The translations under genes were made by a program, and so were the position numbers. A DNA stretch of 64,000 nt from contig NC_135502.1 of assembly GCF_052857255.1 (NCBI RefSeq), positions 153,891,868 to 153,955,867 of the forward strand. Direction: 5' to 3'. The stretch is from Amblyomma americanum. Lineage: Eukaryota; Arthropoda; Arachnida; Ixodida; Ixodidae. Positions 10,638 through 23,838 of the stretch are shown piece after piece (the stretch's first letter is position 1; each line of letters starts with the position of its first letter). The notes below the pieces were generated by a model that saw nothing but the letters and a program-made list of their open reading frames with translations, was not told the DNA's origin and made no database searches.

Positions 10638-13600
10638 ATGACACCATGGGTGTTTTCTGGCGACCTGACTCTTCTAGCGACAATACCTAGAAGTCGCGGT
10701 GTGACGGCACCTGAGAGCACCACTATAAAACAAGCACCTCACCGGTTCGTATTCTGTGGGCACGATGGACGCGGACTGGCAATGACGCCTACGAGGACCT
10801 TGTTCTGCGTTCTGCAGGGCATTTTCCTGATCGGCGCATCTACTGCAACGAGCGCCTACACATGCTGGGATAGAAGCGATATCGTCGGCGTTTATCAACT
10901 TCGTCCGGATTACAGTTGACCAGATGACAGCATGGTTATTTTCTGGCGACCTGGCTCTTCTAGCGACACCACCTTGTAGTCGTGGTGTGACGTCACCTGA
11001 GACCACCAATATACACGAAGCACGTCACCTGTTCGTATTCTGTGGGCACGATGGACGCGGACTGGCAATGACGCTATCGAGGGCCTTGTTCTGCGTTCTG
11101 CAGGGCATTTTTCTGATCGGCGCATCCACAGCAACGAGCGCCTACACATGCTGGGATAGAAGCTATATCGTCGGCGTTTATCAACTTTTTCCGGAATTTA
11201 GTTGACCAGATGACAGCATGGTTATTTTCTGGCGACCTGGCTCTTCTAGCGACACCACCTGGTAGTCGCGGTGTGACGTCACCTTAGAGCACCAATTTAA
11301 AAGAAGCACCTCACCGGTCTGTATTCTGTGGGCACGATGGACGGGGACTGGCAATGACGCTATAGAGGGCCTTGTTCTGCGTTCTGCAGGGCATTTTCCT
11401 GATCGGCGCATCTACAGCAACGAGCGCGTACACATGCTGGGATAGAATCTATATCGTCGGCGTTTATCAAATTTTTCCGGAATTTAGTTGACCAGATGAC
11501 AGCATGGTTATTTTCTGGCGACCTGGCTCTTCTAGCGACACCACCTGGTAGTCGCGGTGTGACGTCACCTTAGAGCACCACTTTAAAAGAAGCACCTCAC
11601 CGGTCCGTATTCTGTGGGCACGATGGACGGGGACTGGCAATGACGCCTACGAGGACCTTGTTCTGCGTTCTGCAGGGCAATTTCCTGATCGGCGATTCTG
11701 CAGCAACGAGCGCCTACACGTGCGGGGATAGAAGCGATATCATCGGCGTTTATCAACTTCGTCCGGATTACACTGTTGACCAGATGACAGCATGGTTATT
11801 TTCTGGCGACCTGGCTCTTCTAGCGACACCACCTTGTAGTCGCTGTGTGACGTCACCCAAGAACACCACTATAAAAGAAGCACCTCACTGGTTCGTATTC
11901 TGTGGGCACGATGAACCCGGACTGGCAATGACGCCTACGAGCACCTTTTTCTGCGTTCTGCAGGGCATTTTCCAGATCGGCGTATCTGCAGCAACGAGCG
12001 CCTACACGTGCGGGGATAGAAGCGATATCGTCGGTGTTATCAACTTCGTCCGGATTACACTGTTGACCACATGACAGCATGGTTATTTTCTGGCGACCTG
12101 GCTCTTCTACCGACACCACCTGGTAGTCGCGGTGTGACGTCACCTGAGACCACCAATATATACGAAGCACCTTATCGGTTCGTATTCTGTGGGTACGATT
12201 GACGCGGACTGGCTATGACGCTAACGGGGACCTTGTTCTGCGTTATGCAGGGCATTTTCCTGACCGGCGCATCTACAGCAACGAGCGGCTACACGTGCGG
12301 GGATAGAAGCGATATCGTTGGCGTTTATCAACTTCGTCCGGATTACACTGTTGACCACAAGACAGCATGGTTATATTCTGGCGACCTGGCTCTTCTAGCG
12401 ACATCACCTGGTAGTCGCGGTGTGACGTCACCTGAGACCACCAATATACAAGAAGCACCTCACCGGTTCGTATTCTGTGGGCACGATGGACGCGGACTGG
12501 CAATAACGCTAAAGAGGACCTTGTTCTGCATTCTTCAGGGCATTTTCCAGATCGGCGCATCTACAGCAACGAGCGGCTACACGTGCGGGGATAGAAGCGA
12601 TATCGTTGGCGTTTATAAACTTCGTCCGGATTACACTGTTGACCAGATGACACCATGGGTGTTTTCTGGCGACCTGACTCTTCTAGCGACAATACCTGGA
12701 AGTCGCGGTGTGACGTCACCTGAGAGCACCACTATAAAACAAGCACCTCACCGGTTCGTATTCTGTGGGCACGATGGACGCGGACTGGCAATGACGCCTA
12801 CGAGGACCTTGTTCTGCGTTCTGCAGGGCAATTTCCTGATCGGCGCATCTCCAGCAACAAGCGCCCTCATGTGCAGGGATAGAAGCGATATCATCGGCGT
12901 TTATCAACTTCGTCCGGATTACAGTTGACCAGATGACAGCATTGTTATTTTCTTGGGACCTGGCCTTTCTAGCGACACCACCTGGTAGTCGCGGTGTGAC
13001 GTCACCTGAGATCACCAATATACACGAAGCACGTCACCGGTTCGTATTCTGTGGGCACGATGGACGCGGACTGGCAATGACGCTATCGAGGGCCTTGTTC
13101 AGCGTTCTGCTGGGCATTTTCCTGATCGGCGCATCTACTGCAACGAGCGCCTACACATGCTGGGATAGAAGCTATATCGTTGGCGTTTATCAACTTCGTC
13201 CGGAATTTAGTTGACCAGATGGCAGCATGGTCATTTTCTGGCGACCTGGCTCTTCTAGCGCCACCACCTAGTAGTCGCGGTGTGACGTCACCCAAGAACA
13301 CCACTATAAACAATCACCTCACCGGTTCGTCTTCTGCGGATACGATGGACGCGGACTGGCAATGACGCCTACTAGGGCCTTGTTCTGCGTTCTGCAGGAC
13401 ATTTTCCAGATCGACGCATCTACAGCAACGAGCGTCTACACGTGCGGGTATAGAAGCGATATCGTCGGCGTTTATCAACTTCGTTCGGATTACACTGTTG
13501 ACCAGATGACAACATTGTTATATTCTCGGGACCTGGCTCTTCTAGCGACACTAACTGGTAGTCACGGTGTGACGTCACCTGAAACCACCACTTTAAAAGA

Positions 13601-15289
13601 AGCACCTCAGCGTTCCGTATTCTGTGGGCACGATGAACGGGGACTGGCCATGACGCTATCGAGGGCCTTGTTCTGCGTTCTGCAGGGCATTTTCCTGATC
13701 GGCGCATCTAGAGCAACGAGCGCGTACACATGCTGGGATAGAAGCTATATCGTCGGCGTTTATCAACTTCGTCCGGAATTTAGTTGACCAGATGGCAGCA
13801 TGGTCATTTTCTGGCGACCTGGCTCTTCTAGCGCCACCACCTAGTAGTCGCGGTGTGACGTCACCCAAGAACACCACTATAAAACAATCACCTCACCGGT
13901 TCGTCTTCTGCGGATACGATGGACGCAGACTGGCATTGACGCCTACGACGACTTTGTTCTACGTTCTGCAGGACATTTTCCAGATCGACGCATCTACAGC
14001 AACGAGCGTCTACACGTGCGGGTATAGAAGCGATATCGTCGGCGTTTATCAACTTCGTCCGGATTACACTGTTGACCAGATGACAGCATTGTTATATTCT
14101 CGGGACCTGGCTCTTCTAGCGACACCACCTGGTAGTCTCGGTGTGACGTCTCCTGAGACCACCAATATACAAGAAGCACCTCACCGGTTCGTATTCTGTG
14201 GGCACGATGGACGCGGACTGGCAATAACGCTAAAGAGGACCTTGTTCTGCGTTCTTCAGGGCATTTTCCAGATCGGCGTATCTACAGCAACGAGCGCCTA
14301 CACGTGCGGGGATAGAAGCGATATCGTCGGCGTTTATCAACTTCGTCCGGATTACACTGTTGACCACATGACAGCATGGTTATTTTCTGGCGACCTGGCT
14401 CTTCTAGCGACACCACCTGGTAGTCGCGGTGTGACGTCACCTGAGACCACCAATATACAAGAAGCACCTCACCGGTTCGTATTCTGTGGGCACGATGGAC
14501 GCGGACTGGCAATAACGCTAAAGAGGACCTTGTTCTGCGTTCTTCAGGGCATTTTCCAGATCAGCGCATCTACAGCAACGAGCGGCTACACGTGCGGGGA
14601 TAGAAGCGATATCGTTGGCGTTTATAAACTTCGTCCGGATTACACTGTTGACCAGATGACAGCATTGTTATTTTCTTGGGACCTGGCCCTTCTAGCGACA
14701 ACACCTGGTAGTCGCGGTGTGACGTCACTTGAGACCACCAATATACAAGAAGCACGTCACCGGTTCGTATTCTGTGGGCACGATGAACGCGGACTGGCAA
14801 TGACGCTATCGAGGGCCTTGTTCAGCGTTCTGCTGGGCATTTTCCTGATCGGCGCATCTACTGCAACGAGCGCCTACACATGCTGGGATAGAAGCTATAT
14901 CGTTGGCGTTTATCAACTTCGTCCGGAATTTAGTTGACCACATGACAGCATGGTTATTTTATGGCGACCTGGCTCTTCTAGCGACAACACCTGGTAGTCG
15001 CGGTGTGACGTCACCTTAGAGCACCACTTTAAAAGAAGCACCTCAGCGTTCCGTATTCTGTGGGCTCGATGGACGCGGACTGGCAATGACGCTATCGAGG
15101 GCCTTGTTCTCCGTTCTGCGGGGCATCTTCCTGATCGGCGCATCTACAGCAACGAGCGCCTACACATGCTGGGATAGAAGCTATATCGTCGGCGTTTATC
15201 AACTTCGTCCGGAATTTAGTTGACCAGATGACAGCATGGTTATTTTCTGGCGACCTGGCTCTTCTAGCGACACCACCTGGTAGTCGCGG
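10638..15289 (+). repeat. Mixed monomer zone with TTTAAAA/TAG subtype units
   Basis: Monomer starts here are 10638, 10924, 11210, 11496, 11784, 12071, 12359, 12647, 12933, 13219, 13506, 13792, 14080, 14368, 14656, 14942 and 15228. Units at 11210, 11496, 14942 and 15228 have CCTTAGAGCACC before the AT-rich element, which puts a TAG in the plus-strand frame. Units 13219-13791 and 13792-14367 form a two-monomer duplication sharing the rare GCGCCACCACCTAG head; the first copy lacks one A in the ATAAACAATC run. Units 12071-13218 closely resemble 16089-16952 joined to 17239-17524. No gene is supported. Confidence 0.8.
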
Positions 15290-18200
15290 TGGGACGTCAC
15301 CTTAGAGCACCACCTTAGAAGAAGCACCTCACCGGTTTGTATTCTGTGGGCACGATGGACGGGGACTGGCAATGATGCTATCGAGGGCCTTGTTCTGCGT
15401 TCTGCAGGGCATTTTCCTGATCGGCGCATCTACAGCAAAGAGCGCCTACACATGCTTGGATAGAAGCGATATCGTTGGCGTTTATGAACTTCGTCCGGAT
15501 TAAATTTGATCAGATAGCAGCATGGTCATTTTCTGGCGACCTGGCTCTTCTAGCGACACCACCTAGTAGTCGCGGTGTGACGTCACCCAAGAACACCACT
15601 ATAAAACAATCACCTCACCGGTTCGTCTTCTGCGGATACGATGGACGCGGACTGGCAATGACGCCTACGAGGATTTTGTTCTGCGTTCTGCAGGACATTT
15701 TCCAGATCGACGCATCTACAGCAACGAGCGTCTACACGTGCGGGTATAGAAGCGATATCGTCGGCGTTTATCAACTTCGTCCGGATTACACTGCTGACCA
15801 GATGACAGCATTGTTATATTCTCGGGACCTGGCTCTTCTAGCGACACTACCTGGTAGTCACGGTGTGACGTCACCTGAGACCACCAATATACAAGAAGCA
15901 CCTCACCGGTTCGTATTCTGTGGGCACAATGGACGCGGACTGGCAATAACGCTAACGAGGACCTTTTTCTGGGTTCTGCAGGGCATCTTCCAGATCGGCG
16001 TATCTGCAGCAACGAGCGCCTACACGTGCGGGGATAGAAGCGATATCGTCGGTGTTGTCAACTTCGTCCGGATTACACTGTTGACCAGATGACAGCATGG
16101 TTATTTTCTGGCGACCTGGCTCTTCTAGCGTCACCACCTGGTAGTCGCGGTGTGACGTCACCTGAGACCACCAATATATAAGAAGCACCTCATCGGTTCG
16201 TATTCTGTGGGTACGATTGACGCGGACTGGCAATGACGCTAACGAGGACCTTGTTGTGTGTTCTTCAGGGCATTTTCCAGATCGGCGTATCTACAGCAAC
16301 GAGCGCCTACACGTGCGGGGATAGATGCGATATCGTCGGCGTTTATCAACTTCGTCCGGATTACACTGTTGACCACAAGACAGCATGGTTATATTCTGGC
16401 GACCTGGCTCTTCTAGCGACATCACCTGGTAGTCGCGGTGTGACGTCACCTGAGACCACCAATATACAAGAAGCACCTCACCGGTTCGTATTCTGTGGGC
16501 ACGATGGACGCGGACTGGCAATAACGCTAAAGAGGACCTTGTTCTGCATTCTTCAGGGCATTTTCCAGATCGATGCATCTACAGCAACGAGCGGCTACAC
16601 GTGCGGGGATAGAAGCGATATCGTTGGCGTTTATAAACTTCGTCCGGATTACACTGTTGACCAGATGACACCATGGGTGTTTTCTGGCGACCTGACTCTT
16701 CTAGCGACAATACCTGGAAGTCGCGGTGTGACGTAACCTGAGAGCACCACTATAAAACAAGCACCTCACCGGTTCGTATTCTGTGGGCACGATGGACGCG
16801 GACTGGCAATGACGCCTACGAGGACCTTGTTCTGCGTTCTGCAGGGCAATTTCCTGATCGGCGCATCTCCAGCAACGAGCGCCCTCACGTGCAGGGATAG
16901 AAGCGATATCGTCGGCGTTTATCAACTTCGTCCGGATTACACTGTTGACCAGATGACAGCATTGTTATTTTCTTGGGACCTGGCCCTTCTAGCGACACCA
17001 CCTGGTAGTCGCGGTGTGACGTCACTTGAGACCACCAATATACAAGAAGCACGTCACCGGTTCGTATTCTGTGGGCACGATGGACGCGGACTGGCAATGA
17101 CGCTAACGAGGACCTTGTTTTGCGTTCTGCAGGGCATTTTCCTTATCGGCGCATCTACAGCAACGAGCGCCTACACATGCTGGGATAGAAGCGATATCAT
17201 CGGCGTTTATCAAATTCGTCCGGATTACAGTTGACCAGATGACAGCATTGTTATTTTCTTGGGACCTGGCCTTTCTAGCGACACCACCTGGTAGTCGCGG
17301 TGTGACGTCACCTGAGATCACCAATATACACGAAGCACGTCACCGGTTCGTATTCTGTGGGCACGATGGACGCGGACTGGCAATGACGCTATCGAGGGCC
17401 TTGTTCCGCGTTCTGCAGGGCATTTTCCTGATCGGCGCATCTACTGCAACGTGCGCCTACACATGCTGGAATAGAAGCTATATCGTGAGCGTTTATCAAC
17501 TTCGTCCGGAATTTAGTTGACCAGATGACAGCATGGTTATTTTATGGCGACCTGGCTCTTCTAGCGACACCACCTGGTAGTCGCGGTGTGACGTCACCTT
17601 AGAGCACCACTTTAAAAGAAGCACCTCAGCGGTCCGTATTCTGTGGGCACGATGGACGGGGACTGGCAATGACGCTATCGAGGGCGTTGTTCTGCGTTCT
17701 GCAGGGCATTTTCCTGATCGGCGCATCTACAGCAACGAGCGCGTACACATGCTGGGATAGAAGCTATATCGTCGGCGTTTATCAACTTCGTCCGGAATTT
17801 AGTTGACCAGATGACAGCATGGTTATTTTCTGGCGACCTGGCTCTTCTAGCGAAACCACCTGGTAGTCGCGGTGTGACGTCACCTTAGAGCACCACTTTA
17901 AAAGAAGCACCTCACCGGTCCGTATTCTGTGGGCACGAATGACGGGGACTGGCAATGACGCCTACGAGGACCTTGTTCTGCGTTCTGCAGGGCAATTTCC
18001 TGATCGGCGCTTTTGCAGCAACGAGCGCCTACACGTGCGGGGATAGAAGCGATATCGTCGGTGTTGTCAACTTCGTCCGGATTACACTGTTGACCAGATG
18101 ACAGCATGGTTATTTTCTGGCGACCTGGCTCTTCTAGCGTCACCACCTGGTAGTCGCGGTGTGACGTCACCTGAGACCACCAATATATAGGAAACACCTC

Positions 18201-19595
18201 ATCGGTTCGTATTCTGTGGGTACGATTGACGCGGACTGGCAATGACGCTAACGAGGACCTTGTTCTGCGTTCTTCAGGGCATTTTCCAGATCGGCGTATC
18301 TACAGCAACGAGCGCATACACGTGCGGGGATAGAAGCGATATCGTCGGCGTTTATCAACTTCGTCCGGATGACACTGTTGACCACAAGACAGCATGGTTA
18401 TATTCTGCCGACCTGGCTCTTCTAGCGACATCACCTGGTAGTCGCGGTGTGACGTCACCTGAGACCACCAATATACAAGAAGCACCTCACCGGTTCGTAT
18501 TCTGTGGGCACGATGGACGCGGACTGGCAATAACGCTAAAGAGGACCTTGTTCTGCATTCTTCAGGGCATTTTCCAGATCGGCGCATCTACAGCAACGAG
18601 CGGCTACACGTGCGGGGATAGAAGCGATATCGTTGGCGTTTATAAACTTCGTCCGGATTACACTGTTGACCAGATGACACCATGGGTGTTTTCTGGCGAC
18701 CTGCCTCTTCTAGCGACAATACCTGGAAGTCGCGGTGTGACGTCACCTGAGAGCACCACTATAAAACAAGCACCTCACCGGTTCGTATTCTGTGGGCACG
18801 ATGGACGCGGACTGGCAATGACGCCTACGAGGACCTTGTTTTGCGTTCTGCAGGGCAATTTCCTGATCGGCGCATCTCCAGCAACGAGCGCCCTCACGTG
18901 CAGGGATAGAAGCGATATCGTCGGCGTTTATCAACGTCGTCCGGATTACACTGTGGACCAGATGACAGCATTGTTATTTTCTTGGGACCTGGCCCTTCTA
19001 GCGACACCACCTGGTAGTCGCGGTGTGACGTCACTTGAGACCACCAATATACAAGAAGCACGTCACCGGTTCGTATTCTGTGGGCAGATTGGACGCGGAC
19101 TGGCAATGACGCTATCGAGGGCCTTGTTCTGCGTTCTGCAGGGCATTTTCCTGATCGGCGCATCTACTGCAACGAGCGCCTACACATGCTGGAATAGAAG
19201 CTATATCGTCGGCGTTTATCAACTTCGTCCGGAATTTAGTTGACCAGATGACAGCATGGTTATTTTCTGGCGACCTGGCTCTTCTAGCGACACCACCTGG
19301 TAGTCGCAGTGTGACGTCACCTTAGAGCACCACTTTAAAAGAAGCACCTCACCGGTCCGTATTCTGTGGGCACGATGGACGGGGACTGGCAATGACGCTA
19401 TCGAGGGCCTTGTTCTGCGTTCTGCAGGGCATTTTCCTGATCGGCGCATCTACAGCAACGAGCGCCTACACATGCTTGGATAGAAGCGATATCGTTGGCG
19501 TTTATGAACTTCGTCCGGATTAAATTTGATCAGATAGCAGCATGGTCATTTTCTGGCGACCTGGCTCTTCTAGCGACACCACCTAGTAGTCGCGG
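15290..19595 (+). repeat. 15-monomer higher-order repeat, copy 1 of 3
   Basis: This segment matches the following one at an offset of 4306 bp. The open stretch at 15475-16092 (205 codons) differs from that at 19781-20398 by one residue and is identical to that at 29542-30159. The monomer at 18962 is a fusion: its first part matches 23268, and from the rare GGGCAGATTGG at about 19080 it matches the end of 23553 (offset 4591 bp, 16 monomers). Copy 1 has therefore lost one monomer relative to copy 2. Shared private variants include ATTAAATTTGATCAGATAGC at unit boundaries and GTGACGTAACC at about 16731. Confidence 0.88.
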
Positions 19596-22500
19596 TGGGA
19601 CGTCACCTTAGAGCACCACCTTAGAAGAAGCACCTCACCGGTTTGTATTCTGTGGGCACGATGGACGGGGACTGGCAATGATGCTATCGAGGGCCTTGTT
19701 CTGCGTTCTGCAGGGCATTTTCCTGATCGGCGCATCTACAGCAAAGAGCGCCTACACATGCTTGGATAGAAGCGATATCGTTGGCGTTTATGAACTTCGT
19801 CCGGATTAAATTTGATCAGATAGCAGCATGGTCATTTTCTGGCGACCTGGCTCTTCTAGCGACACCACCTAGTAGTCGCGGTGTGACGTCACCCAAGAAC
19901 ACCACTATAAAACAATCACCTCACCGGTTCGTCTTCTGCGGATACGATGGACGCGGACTGGCAATGACGCCTACGATGATTTTGTTCTGCGTTCTGCAGG
20001 ACATTTTCCAGATCGACGCATCTACAGCAACGAGCGTCTACACGTGCGGGTATAGAAGCGATATCGTCGGCGTTTATCAACTTCGTCCGGATTACACTGC
20101 TGACCAGATGACAGCATTGTTATATTCTCGGGACCTGGCTCTTCTAGCGACACTACCTGGTAGTCACGGTGTGACGTCACCTGAGACCACCAATATACAA
20201 GAAGCACCTCACCGGTTCGTATTCTGTGGGCACAATGGACGCGGACTGGCAATAACGCTAACGAGGACCTTTTTCTGGGTTCTGCAGGGCATCTTCCAGA
20301 TCGGCGTATCTGCAGCAACGAGCGCCTACACGTGCGGGGATAGAAGCGATATCGTCGGTGTTGTCAACTTCGTCCGGATTACACTGTTGACCAGATGACA
20401 GCATGGTTATTTTCTGGCGACCTGGCTCTTCTAGCGTCACCACCTGGTAGTCGCGGTGTGACGTCACCTGAGACCACCAATATATAAGAAGCACCTCATC
20501 GGTTCGTATTCTGTGGGTACGATTGACGCGGACTGGCAATGACGCTAACGAGGACCTTGTTGTGTGTTCTTCAGGGCATTTTCCAGATCGGCGTATCTAC
20601 AGCAACGAGCGCCTACACGTGCGGGGATAGAAGCGATATCGTCGGCGTTTATCAACTTCGTCCGGATTACACTGTTGACCACAAGACAGCATGGTTATAT
20701 TCTGGCGACCTGGCTCTTCTAGCGACATCACCTGGTAGTCGCGGTGTGACGTCACCTGAGACCACCAATATACAAGAAGCACCTCACCGGTTCGTATTCT
20801 GTGGGCACGATGGACGCGGACTGGCAATAACGCTAAAGAGGACCTTGTTCTGCATTCTTCAGGGCATTTTCCAGATCGATGCATCTACAGCAACGAGCGG
20901 CTACACGTGCGGGGATAGAAGCGATATCGTTGGCGTTTATAAACTTCGTCCGGATTACACTGTTGACCAGATGACACCATGGGTGTTTTCTGGCGACCTG
21001 ACTCTTCTAGCGACAATACCTGGAAGTCGCGGTGTGACGTAACCTGAGAGCACCACTATAAAACAAGCACCTCACCGGTTCGTATTCTGTGGGCACGATG
21101 GACGCGGACTGGCAATGACGCCTACGAGGACCTTGTTCTGCGTTCTGCAGGGCAATTTCCTGATCGGCGCATCTCCAGCAACGAGCGCCCTCACGTGCAG
21201 GGATAGAAGCGATATCGTCGGCGTTTATCAACTTCGTCCGGATTACACTGTTGACCAGATGACAGCATTGTTATTTTCTTGGGACCTGGCCCTTCTAGCG
21301 ACACCACCTGGTAGTCGCGGTGTGACGTCACTTGAGACCACCAATATACAAGAAGCACGTCACCGGTTCGTATTCTGTGGGCACGATGGACGCGGACTGG
21401 CAATGACGCTAACGAGGACCTTGTTTTGCGTTCTGCAGGGCATTTTCCTTATCGGCGCATCTACAGCAACGAGCGCCTACACATGCTGGGATAGAAGCGA
21501 TATCATCGGCGTTTATCAAATTCGTCCGGATTACAGTTGACCAGATGACAGCATTGTTATTTTCTTGGGACCTGGCCTTTCTAGCGACACCACCTGGTAG
21601 TCGCGGTGTGACGTCACCTGAGATCACCAATATACACGAAGCACGTCACCGGTTCGTATTCTGTGGGCACGATGGACGCGGACTGGCAATGACGCTATCG
21701 AGGGCCTTGTTCCGCGTTCTGCAGGGCATTTTCCTGATCGGCGCATCTACTGCAACGTGCGTCTACACATGCTGGAATAGAAGCTATATCGTGAGCGTTT
21801 ATCAACTTCGTCCGGAATTTAGTTGACCAGATGACAGCATGGTTATTTTATGGCGACCTGGCTCTTCTAGCGACACCACCTGGTAGTCGCGGTGTGACGT
21901 CACCTTAGAGCACCACTTTAAAAGAAGCACCTCAGCGGTCCGTATTCTGTGGGCACGATGGACGGGGACTGGCAATGACGCTATCGAGGGCGTTGTTCTG
22001 CGTTCTGCAGGGCATTTTCCTGATCGGCGCATCTACAGCAACGAGCGCGTACACATGCTGGGATAGAAGCTATATCGTCGGCGTTTATCAACTTCGTCCG
22101 GAATTTAGTTGACCAGATGACAGCATGGTTATTTTCTGGCGACCTGGCTCTTCTAGCGAAACCACCTGGTAGTCGCGGTGTGACGTCACCTTAGAGCACC
22201 ACTTTAAAAGAAGCACCTCACCGGTCCGTATTCTGTGGGCACGAATGACGGGGACTGGCAATGACGCCTACGAGGACCTTGTTCTGCGTTCTGCAGGGCA
22301 ATTTCCTGATCGGCGCTTTTGCAGCAACGAGCGCCTACACGTGCGGGGATAGAAGCGATATCGTCGGTGTTGTCAACTTCGTCCGGATTACACTGTTGAC
22401 CAGATGACAGCATGGTTATTTTCTGGCGACCTGGCTCTTCTAGCGTCACCACCTGGTAGTCGCGGTGTGACGTCACCTGAGACCACCAATATATAAGAAA

Positions 22501-23838
22501 CACCTCATCGGTTCGTATTCTGTGGGTACGATTGACGCGGACTGGCAATGACGCTAACGAGGACCTTGTTCTGCGTTCTTCAGGGCATTTTCCAGATCGG
22601 CGTATCTACAGCAACGAGCGCATACACGTGCGGGGATAGAAGCGATATCGTCGGCGTTTATCAACTTCGTCCGGATGACACTGTTGACCACAAGACAGCA
22701 TGGTTATATTCTGGCGACCTGGCTCTTCTAGCGACATCACCTGGTAGTCGCGGTGCGACGTCACCTGAGACCACCAATATACAAGAAGCACCTCACCGGT
22801 TCGTATTCTGTGGGCACGATGGACGCGGACTGGCAATAACGCTAAAGAGGACCTTGTTCTGCATTCTTCAGGGCATTTTCCAGATCGGCGCATCTACGGC
22901 AACGAGCGGCTACACGTGCGGGGATAGAAGCGATATCGTTGGCGTTTATAAACTTCGTCCGGATTACACTGTTGACCAGATGACACCATGGGTGTTTTCT
23001 GGCGACCTGACTCTTCTAGCGTCAATACCTGGAAGTCGCGGTGTGACGTCACCTGAGAGCACCACTATAAAACAAGCACCTCACCGGTTCGTATTCTGTG
23101 GGCACGATGGACGCGGACTGGCAATGACGCCTACGAGGACCTTGTTTTGCGTTCTGCAGGGCAATTTCCTGATCGGCGCATCTCCAGCAACGAGCGCCCT
23201 CACGTGCAGGGATAGAAGCGATATCGTCGGCGTTTATCAACGTCGTCCGGATTACACTGTGGACCAGATGACAGCATTGTTATTTTCTTGGGACCTGGCC
23301 CTTCTAGCGACACCACCTGGTAGTCGCGGTGTGACGTCACTTGAGACCACCAATATACAAGAAGCACGTCACCGGTTCGTATTATGTGGGCACGATGGAC
23401 GCGGACTGGCAATGACGCTAACGAGGACCTTGTTCTGCGTTCTGCAGGGCATTTTCCTTATCGGCGCATCTACAGCAACGAGCGCTACACATGCTGGGAT
23501 AGAAGCGATATCATCGGCGTTTATCAACTTCGTCCGGATTACAGTTGACCAGATGACAGCATTGTTATTTTCTTGGGACCTGGCCTTTCTAGCGACACCA
23601 CCTGGTAGTCGCGGTGTGACGTCACCTGAGATCACCAATATACACGAAGCACGTCACCGGTTCGTATTCTGTGGGCAGATTGGACGCGGACTGGCAATGA
23701 CGCTATCGAGGGCCTTGTTCTGCGTTCTGCAGGGCATTTTCCTGATCGGCGCATCTACTGCAACGAGCGCCTACACATGCTGGAATAGAAGCTATATCGT
23801 CGGCGTTTATCAACTTCGTCCGGAATTTAGTTGACCAG
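19596..23838 (+). repeat. 15-monomer higher-order repeat, copy 2 of 3
   Basis: This copy follows copy 1 directly. Monomer starts are 19820, 20108, 20395, 20683, 20971, 21259, 21545, 21831, 22117, 22404, 22692, 22980, 23268 and 23553. The unit at 23268 is 285 bp because one C is missing in GAGCGCTACACATGC (about 23483), which no other copy shows. From about 19248 to 23454 the sequence recurs at offset 9761 bp in copy 3. The near identity of the three copies, against clear divergence between neighbouring monomers, defines a true higher-order repeat. Confidence 0.88.
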
